64,000 nt of DNA from Diploptera punctata (Eukaryota > Arthropoda > Insecta > Blattodea > Blaberidae). A program made the translations under genes and the position numbers. The notes under the pieces were generated by a model. It ran no database searches. It worked only from the letters and a program-made list of their open reading frames with translations, and was not told the origin of the DNA. Shown piece after piece: positions 56,640 through 64,000 of the stretch. Location of the stretch: positions 496,001 to 560,000 of the forward strand of contig JASPKZ010007525.1 in the NCBI GenBank assembly GCA_030220185.1. Reading direction: 5' to 3'. The first letter of the stretch is position 1, and each line of letters starts with the position of its first letter.

Positions 56640-59037
56640 TTTTAACTGGTACTGATGTTGTTGTACAAGTTGTGCAATGTCTGCGGGTATGTTCTCATTG
56701 GGTAGGTCTGTATTCTTTGCTTCTTTTAGAATCTCTATATCTTCAAGGGTGTTGATCCTATTGTTATATTCTCTGTGTACTACTGACATAGCATTATCGA
56801 TTTTATCGAACTGATTACCCGTTTCTAGTATGTGTTTGGCAAAACTTGATTTTTCTTAGATTTTAATAAAAGTTTTGAAATGTTCAGAATATCTTGTGTT
56901 GAAATTTCTTGTTGTTTTGCCTATGTAGAATTTTTCGCAATTATTGCACTTTAGTTTATAAACGCCTTTATTTTCGTATTTATTTGTTGCTTCTATTTTG
57001 TTGGATATGATGTTGTTAGTTTTGAAGGCGATTTTAATATTTTATCTTGTTTTCTGATCGAATTGGCTAATTTGATTGTTTCATTTCCCATATAAGTTAG
57101 TGTAATCCAATTGTTTGTATTTATGTTGCTTTCCTTTTCTAGTTTTATTATGTTTGTTAGATTGATTCTTCTTCTTTGTTTTCTGACCAATTTGTTGATC
57201 ATTTCTTCTTTGTATCCATTGTTATGTGCTAGAATTTTATATAATTTAGTTCTTTTTGTAGTTTGTTTTGTTTAATGGTAGCTTTAACATTCTGTTTATT
57301 AGGCTGATAAAGATACTCATTTTATGTGTATGGGCCGTCTTGATTTTTGGTGTATAGCTATTGTGTTGCTTGTTGGTTTTCTGTATATGCATATTGTTAG
57401 TAAATTTTTGAAGATTGTATGCAATTATTTTCTTCTGTGAATTGAATTTTGTTGTGCATTTTGTTTAATTCATCTGTAATTTCTTTTTCTATGTGCATGC
57501 CATTTTCATATATTATTAAAAGGTCATCGACATATCTTACCAATAATTGGATTTTGGATTTTTCTTTTAGATTTTCAAAATGTTTGTCTTCTAGGTGCTG
57601 TAGGAATATTTCAGATAGGATGCCTGATATTTGGCTGTCCATTGGTATTCCGTCGTCCTGGGTGTATATTTCGTTGTTAAACTTAAAGTAGTTTTGTTTT
57701 AAAATTGTTTTAATCATTTTATTTAGTTGTTCGGTGTACTTTCTGTCTGTTTTTTCTTGTAGTTTCTGTTCTATTATTTCTATTGTTTCATTGATTGGGA
57801 TGTTTGTATGTTTTTGTTGATTTTTAGATTTTTTATTTGGTCAGCTAGATCAAATTAGTTTTTATTGTATATTTGTTTTGTAGTGTACTTTCTTCTTTCA
57901 ATTTTATGGCAATTAGTTTAGATAGTTTATAATTAGGTGCGTTTATGCAGTTGATGACCGGTCTTATGGGGATGTCTTCTTTATGTACTTTTGGTAGGGC
58001 TTTAACTACTAGTGAGTGGGATTGTTGTTAGTCCATTTGTAGTTAATAGCTCAACTGTTCCTTTTTTGGTTGTTTATGTTGTCTGCTTTGTGTTCAATTT
58101 TTATCATGGTATCAGCCATTTTTAGGATTTCTTTAATTTCTGTTTGGTATTTATTAGTAGGATGTTTGTTTACTTTTTGTATTTGTTTTCTTCAATGAAT
58201 TGTCGTGTTTTATCCATGTATTATTCTTTATTTATTAATACTACGGCATCCCTTTATCAGCTTTAGTATTATATCCACCGCTGTGGTCTCCAAGTAGCGT
58301 GCTGCCTTGTCACGCAGCGGGCCCGGGTTCGATTCCCGGTCGGGGCAAGCTCCTGGGTGAGGTTTATTTCGGGGTTTTTCTTCGCCTGTAAGACAAATGT
58401 CAGGAAGCTTAGGGCCCAACAGTCCCCGAAAATCATCCGGTCATCATCATCCTTATTATTATCATCCTTCACCGGCGTGGAAAGCAACGGGAAGCTACCA
58501 CACCTATAATTCCCTAGTAAAGCTGCAAAGCATAGCATGAAAATGCTATGATTGCAGTGAAAACCTACCCGAGGGCAGAATTACTATGGATGGATGGATG
58601 GTACGTATTATGTTTTCTTTTTTAAGTTTGGCTTTATGGTTTTTGAAATTTTTCAGGTATGTTTTTCTTCTTCGTTTAGTGATGGCAAATTATTGTTGTT
58701 ATTGATTTATTGGCAATTACCAAGAAACGTTGTATGAACGATTAAATGATAAATGAGCGATTTCTTTAATGATTTGAGCGGTGTCATATTTGACATGTAC
58801 TTTGTTGCCTATGTTTAGTTTATTTATGGCTACTTCACTTTCGACATTCATATTTTGTACCATTTCTTCTTTGTTGTTTTGGGGGTAATTAAATTTATAA
58901 CCAAGTTGTAATAGTTTATTTTCTTCTTTACTGAAATTTGTTGTGGTTAGTTTGATAACTTTTAGATCGTGGTTGTTGTTAGTATTTTGTTCAGTTTTCT
59001 TATTAATAAGTTTGAGTTTGTCTAGTTTTTTGTGCAT
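56640..59037 (-). pseudogene. PLE-2 reverse transcriptase and GIY-YIG endonuclease
   Basis: N-terminus MHKKLDKLKLINKKTEQNTN (59037). RT block NFSKEENKLLQLGYKFNYP, then a KADKG-type segment at the SINE junction (about 58250), DDGIPMDSQISGILSEIFL and the catalytic RYVDDLLIIY (YVDD at 57523-57534). A linker and a GIY-YIG nuclease with a CNNCEKFYIGKTT segment (about 56900-56985) follow. Several frame breaks; not expected to function. Confidence 0.8.
58270..58605 (+). mobile_element. SINE family A copy inserted in PLE-2
   Basis: tRNA-like head (GTGGTCTCCAAGTAGCGTG box A; GGGTTCGATTCCCGG box B), body as at 14335-14665, tail (ATGG)n ending about 58600. GTATTAT on both sides (58266-58272 and about 58605-58611) is a likely target duplication. 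Confidence 0.75.
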
Positions 59038-59139
59038 TGTTTTATTATTTTATTTAAATTGGAACTACTTGATGAAGTTTAATAATTTAGTTGAGGACGA
59101 CTGACTTACCAGGTACCAATTTTATATTTAATATCACAC

Positions 59140-60630
59140 TATTTAACGTTATTCAAAACAGTAAGACTGGATGTAGCGGCTTGAATGCCAAAGTTTCAGG
59201 ATTAATGTATACGATTTCGGTTATTCTAGTGCTCTGTAGGCTATCACAGCTAATTTCAGTATTCGGTCGTAGAACAAGTGACTGCTGGCGTCATCATTGC
59301 CAACGTGATAACAGATATTGCCGCTATAGTCGATTGCCAACATGCTTACAATTTCAACGAATCGTTTAGAGTAATATAATTACGTTAGATTAGCTTTTAG
59401 GTATTAAATTGTACGGAATTTAATTATTTTTAACTCATTTCACTCGTAAATATAAAATAAATATTTTAGTTTATTTTGCTCTATCCATAACAAAGAGTTA
59501 TGTCTGTTTCTTTTAGTTCAGTTTTGCTCTGTCTATAACAAGATTTATGTCCTACTTAACCACGTTTATATCAGTATTTTATCCTGTCTGTTTATTTATT
59601 TTACACATTAGAGTAATATAATACAGATTAGAGTAATTTAATTACGTTAGGTTAGCTTTTAGATATTAAATTCAACAAAACTTTGTTACACTGAGTCAAT
59701 GTGATCGGCTCAAATAATTTTTAGCGTGTTTCATTTAAGTGAGATTTTTTTTGCGTGATTCATAAGTTGATTTTTGTGATCTCGTTTTCTTGTTTGTTAG
59801 TGTGTTTTGTAGTTAAGTTGGCTACTTTATTTGAGCAATAAATAATACGAATTTTACATTGTAAATACGATAATTATAGTCTAGCTTGAACTCACCTTCT
59901 CACTTCATTTTAAGGTACTTATAAGATTATTTTTGGGGGAAAAATCAACAAAGATATATCTGTCAGGTAATTATTCAAATAATGCAGCAATTAAAAGCGT
60001 GTTTCTTTTTATAATTTATGTTCAGCCCGCAGTGCACTAGAATCCCCACGATTTCTTTTCTGCAGTTGTACTAGCTACCCCACCTGGTCTGCTTTCTGTC
60101 CGTTCCCTACCCTATAGCAGGTTGTTCAGCTCAAGCATATATACATACCGCAATTCTATCGAATATAATCGTTTATATTAAAATGTTGATGTGGCTGGAG
60201 ATTAAAAAAATGATTAAAGATCTTCATTGTCTCGGAAGACGAGTTCTACCATTCTATTTTATGCCGTCTATTGAGAATATGAGCAAGGTTAAGTAAATAA
60301 CACTCATATATTTCTGGTATATTTTATATATCCATTGCGAGAACTCACTTTAGTTAATATTTACAATTAATAACAACCTGTTACTTTTCTCCCAGTTTTA
60401 TTCAATTTTAGTGTTTTGCAAATAGAGAAAATTCAACACGCCATACTTTCGCGATATAAAAAAAAAGTTGGTCATTTAAATATGAAGTGAATGGCGACGA
60501 TGTCCTTTTATCTATGTAGAAAATGATAATTTGAATTCCACTGATGACGATCATCTAAAATTTGTATTAAATACAATGTTCGAAATTACATTTGCTTAAA
60601 GCATATTCCACTAACGAGCAAACTATCAAC
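59140..60630. other. AT-rich sequence, no gene supported
   Basis: No recognisable frame. A 92-codon frame at 59091-59369 overlaps the PLE-2 end and is ignored. Confidence 0.35.
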
Positions 60631-60633
60631 AAT

Positions 60634-61004
60634 TGCATGCCGAAACCTACCTTGAAATTTCTCTCAGAGAAGCATTGTGACGTACCAAGACCGCGTCAAA
60701 AAGTCTGCCGTTTTTAACTGCAATGCATAGAAATAGAAACCAGAATCCAGCAAAGGCAACCCACTGTGCGAAGCTGATTGACTCCCTGCACGAGTAAAAC
60801 GGTGTGCAGTGAGGCGGGACACGGCGCGAACAACAGGTTGTGAGGGTTATCCAAACCGCCAATTGAATTGATTACTTCCCCGAGTTTAAATGAGAGATTT
60901 TAGTGCCTTGCAGTTAAAAGCGGCAGATAATATTTTTGGACACGCCCTTGGTATATCATAACGTTTCTCTGGGAGAAATTTCAAGGTAGGTTTCGACGTG
61001 TAAT
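60634..61004. mobile_element. MITE-like element with about 40-bp TIRs
   Basis: The left end gaaacctaccttgaaatttc and the complement at 60972-60995 form inverted ends (roughly 35 of 45 match). The interior of about 290 bp has no transposase. The target duplication is unclear. Confidence 0.6.
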
Positions 61005-61084
61005 GGTTGAGAGTTTCCTCATAAATGTTTTTTGTTGACCATTTAGTTTGTGAATTATTGCGATTTCAATAAAGTAAAGTGATC

Positions 61085-61362
61085 CCACAACAGACCCGGA
61101 GGCCCTTGGGGTAGTAGGAGGTTAAGGCTCCCACTTTTTCTAGACAATCGGCACTTTATGTCAGCGCCCTGCGTGACGGCCGCCTTTACCCCCAGAACAA
61201 GCGTCTGGTATTCATTTCCGTTAGAGGCTGAGTCGACCCCAGGGCCATAGTGCCGCCAGAGGGTTTGGGTCAGTTAAAAATCCTGACCCCAACGGGACTT
61301 GAACCCTCGACCCTCCGGCTTGTAGCTCAGTGCCTTAACCACTACGCTACGGCGTGCCCCTG
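61085..61362 (-). mobile_element. SINE family C copy
   Basis: On the minus strand: head GCCGTAGCGTAGTGGTTAAG, box B GGGTTCAAGTCCCG, then a GC-rich body (gttggggtcaggatttttaa, cagggcgctgacataaagtg) ending near gatcactttac. The head resembles family B but the body does not. Confidence 0.65.
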
Positions 61363-61369
61363 CGATTTC

Positions 61370-62235
61370 AATAACTCCTCTTAATTCCAAATCTTACCCA
61401 ACTATCTTAAAAACAAACATGACAGAGTGTTTACTAGACTATTCTCTTTCATGTTTATTTAAAATAAGCAGATATGATGGAAATTCTGATGTCGTTCATT
61501 ACATTAGTATGAGCAAAATAAACAGATAATGAGATTAGTAATCCTCAATTATGACTTATATTTCTATTTTCATTCTAATATCTTCTTACCACCAGTTTAA
61601 ACTTAGGTTGAGGAGAATATAGAGTGAAGATAATTGATTATAATCATATTTTTATAAGTACAGTAACTTGGAATATGTGTGCCCTTTTATGTCAGAACTA
61701 GTATGGTATTAATGTATAAGGATTAAACTTATAAAATTAAAACACAATTTAATCAATTAAAACAACTTTTATTTTACGTACAATAAATTTACAGATTTCA
61801 ATTGTTATAGGAATTGTTGTAAATTATCGTAAACACAATAATAAATAGCATCTTCCTCTTAACATATAAAAGTCGGCTTAAAATTAATTAAAATGTACAA
61901 AATATAAAGAAAAATACATTTACCAAAATATTTCCAAACTTAACATTTCTAATAGAAAGAATAAATGCAAAATCATTAAATCTATCTGGATGATTCTTTT
62001 ACCTCTATATGAATGTTTGACAGTATTTATATTTTTCAATACTTAATGTTCATGAGCAATATTAAAGGGGACTTTTCTAGACCTTTTCAGCGTTTAATTT
62101 TGAATCACACTCAATTTCAGCATTTCACAAATAACAGCAAATCGTTATGGGCGAGGGTGAGTAAGTGTTATTTTTAAATATTTTGTTGAGAATAATATCT
62201 AATTTAAAGGTACAAAACATGAACATCACTATCTA
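61370..62235. other. AT-rich sequence, no gene seen
   Basis: No supportable feature. Confidence 0.35.
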
Positions 62236-62240
62236 ATATA

Positions 62241-63565
62241 CAGGGTGGACCGCTCGAATGGACCTAATTTCAATTGCTTGTTACTGGCAAACGGTTGAAG
62301 ATAGAAACTTAAAACAACGTTCATAGTACAGAAAAACTCACCAAGTTTCGAATCCTGTCGGTAGATGGCACAAAGATACGTTTCTCGTTCTTAGATTTAA
62401 TTGTTTGTGAAAATGGCGACTCCGCAGATGAAAGCGCAAGCTGTTTTGTGGTATGCGGAGTTTAAATCAATCATTAGAGTTCAAAGGGAGTTCCGGCGTG
62501 TGTTTAACCGTGATGCTCCAACTGCTAGAAGCATAAAGAAGTGGCGTGATACATTATTAGCTACAGGATCTGTGTTGAAGAAGCATGGTGGTGGTCGCAG
62601 AGCATCCGATGAAATGGTAGCAAATGTTCAAGCCGCATTTGAGCGAAGCCCCCGGAAGTCATTAAGAAGAGCTTCGCGGGAACTTCAAATACCAAAATCG
62701 ACATTACAACGGATTGTCCACAAACGCCTCAAACTGCACGCATATAAAGTGCAGTTAGTGCAACGTCTGGAGCCGAATGACATGCCGAAACGAGTGGAAT
62801 TCGCCAATACGATGCTGGACCGTCTCGGCGCTGATCCTGACTTCATGACCAAGATTTTCTTCTCGGACGAAGCCACTTTCCATTTGTCAGGCAAGGTAAA
62901 CCGGCATAATGTGCGGATCTGGGGATCGGAGAATCCTCACGTTATTCAAGAGCATGTTCGTGATAGTCCGAAGATGAATGTTTGGTGCAGTTTGTCACAT
63001 AATAAGGTCATTGGACCGTTTTTCTTCGCCGAGAAAACTGTTCGTGGTACCACATATCTTGACATGCTGGAGCAGTTCTTCTTTCCACAAATTGAACAAC
63101 TGCACCTAACATCGTTTTCCAGCAAGATGGTGCTCCTCCCCACTGGTCCAATGAAGTTCGTACGACTTTGGACAACATTTTCCCTGGCCGTTGGATTGGT
63201 AGGGGAGGACCAATCGCGTGGCCCCCGAGATCTCCCGATTTAACACCACTGGATTTCTTTCTCTGGGGCTATGTCAAAGATAAAGTTTACACCACCCCAG
63301 TCAAAGACCTTCGTGATCTTCGTGAGCGCATCATAGAGGCTATTGAGAACATTCCAGAAGACATACTCCAACGTACTTGGCAAGAAATTGTTCATCGCTT
63401 TGATATCGTCACAGTGACTGCTGGGACTCATATAGAGATGTGGTGATCTGGATATCAAAACTTGGTGAGTTTTTCTGTAATATGAACGTTGTTTTAAGTT
63501 TCTATCTTCAACCGTTTGCCAGTAACAAGCAATTGAAATTAGGTCCATTCGAGCGGTCCACCCTG
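62241..63565 (+). mobile_element. Tc1/mariner-superfamily element (1325 bp) with 108-bp TIRs
   Basis: TA duplications at 62239-62240 and 63566-63567. Terminal inverted repeats of 108 bp (62241-62348 and 63458-63565) differ at a single base by eye. Left end CAGGGTGGACCGCTCGAATG. Confidence 0.93.
62413..63446 (+). pseudogene. DD41D-type transposase, one frame change
   Basis: The first ATG is at 62413 (MATPQMKAQAVLWYAEF). It has two helix-turn-helix parts (about residues 10-55 and 75-115; SLRRASRELQIPKSTLQRIV). The first catalytic Asp is in FFSDEATFHLSGK, the second in QQDGAPPHW (about 63120-63150) and the third in SPDLTPLDFFLWG. I count 41 residues between the last two, the spacing of the rosa-type group. 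The frame changes once near 63090-63115; the second and third Asp lie in the new frame, which runs to a stop at 63446. Confidence 0.85.
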
Positions 63566-63569
63566 TATT

Positions 63570-64000
63570 ATGGATACAATCTTTCAATGAGTCAAATTGG
63601 TTAAATTAAAGAAAATAAAAATATAATACTAGTTAATCAAATTTACATGCGGAAAAGAGCTAAGCCCCTTTGTCAAGTGATTATCTAGTGAAACTGGAAT
63701 AATAATAATACGTTATTTCGAGCGTATGTTATTAAATGTTTCGCTGTACCAATCGTTACTCTAGGCCATAAAATAATTAGGGCTGAAAAAAGTATGGGTT
63801 ATACAGGCTAGGCTGCATCGTACTTAGACCGCTGTGTTTACAAACTGCACGTTCACACGCGCTACTCGGGACAGACTTCTAGTACAGTTCGCTTTGTGTA
63901 AGAATGGACTCATCTTTGCACAGTTTTTGTTTCGGCATTCTGATACAACCACACGTCACGTAAACAGGTCTGTCACTGAGGAGAGACAAACATACACACT
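63570..64000. other. No gene seen
   Basis: AT-rich, then a more GC-balanced stretch with no recognisable coding. Confidence 0.35.

Larger units (their letters stand above)
56559..59135 (-). mobile_element. Penelope-like element PLE-2 with 77-bp inverted ends
   Basis: The ends 56559-56635 and 59059-59135 are inverted repeats with three mismatches (gatattaaatataaaattg outermost; ctggtaagtcagtcgtcctc inside). Between them lies a minus-strand PLE ORF region split by a SINE. It is a different family from PLE-1. Confidence 0.8.

Overview
This is a eukaryotic, almost certainly insect, nuclear window made mainly of transposable elements. The insect call rests on an LTR element with an errantivirus-type envelope, Penelope-like (PLE) retroelements, mariner/Tc1 relatives and tRNA-headed SINEs. 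A polyneopteran such as a cockroach is a guess. The only host gene I can support is the 3' end of an inositol polyphosphate 5-phosphatase (OCRL/INPP5B type): two plus-strand exons at 9941-10052 and 10525-10684 encode the end of its RhoGAP-like domain. Everything to the left of 9941 may lie in its introns; everything to the right is intergenic or unresolved.

Layout. 0.4-1.7 kb: a minus-strand LINE split by a 929-bp palindromic insertion that carries four tRNA-like sequences and has a 12-bp target duplication. 2.3-3.1 kb: a TTAA-flanked foldback element. 3.9-7.3 kb: a GIY-YIG Penelope-like element inserted as inverted copies with a 12-bp target duplication. 7.46-9.35 kb: a dead mariner broken by hairpin insertions, one nested in another. 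These hairpins, and others near 9.7, 22.8, 23.4 and 24.9 kb, share the terminal boxes and a hammerhead-like RNA core of the PLE 3' end. 12-30 kb: AT-rich sequence with SINEs, LINE 3' ends, mini tRNA-like insertions, a decayed maT-like transposase, a GC-rich minisatellite and a complete but frame-broken mariner (28443-29735).

30.9-40.5 kb: a 9.6-kb minus-strand Ty3/gypsy element of errantivirus type (gag, pol, env) with near-identical 822/823-bp LTRs. Its primer-binding region contains a 58-nt copy of a tRNA-Leu 3' half including CCA. 41.6-47.2 kb: a second Ty3/gypsy element (gag-pol, no env) nested inside a LINE. 51.5-52.8 kb and 62.2-63.6 kb: two Tc1/mariner-superfamily elements with 41 residues between the last two catalytic aspartates. 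56.6-59.1 kb: a second PLE with 77-bp inverted ends, carrying a SINE. The remaining sequence is AT-rich and shows no gene I can support.

How they act together: the window is a record of nested insertions. Autonomous lineages (PLE, LINE, gypsy, mariner) are all frame-broken here. Parasitic derivatives (PLE-tail hairpins, tRNA-like mini-elements, SINEs) are more numerous. Several elements look young (near-identical LTRs or long TIRs) yet have frameshifts, and the host exon also has one, so some single-base indels may be sequence errors rather than biology.
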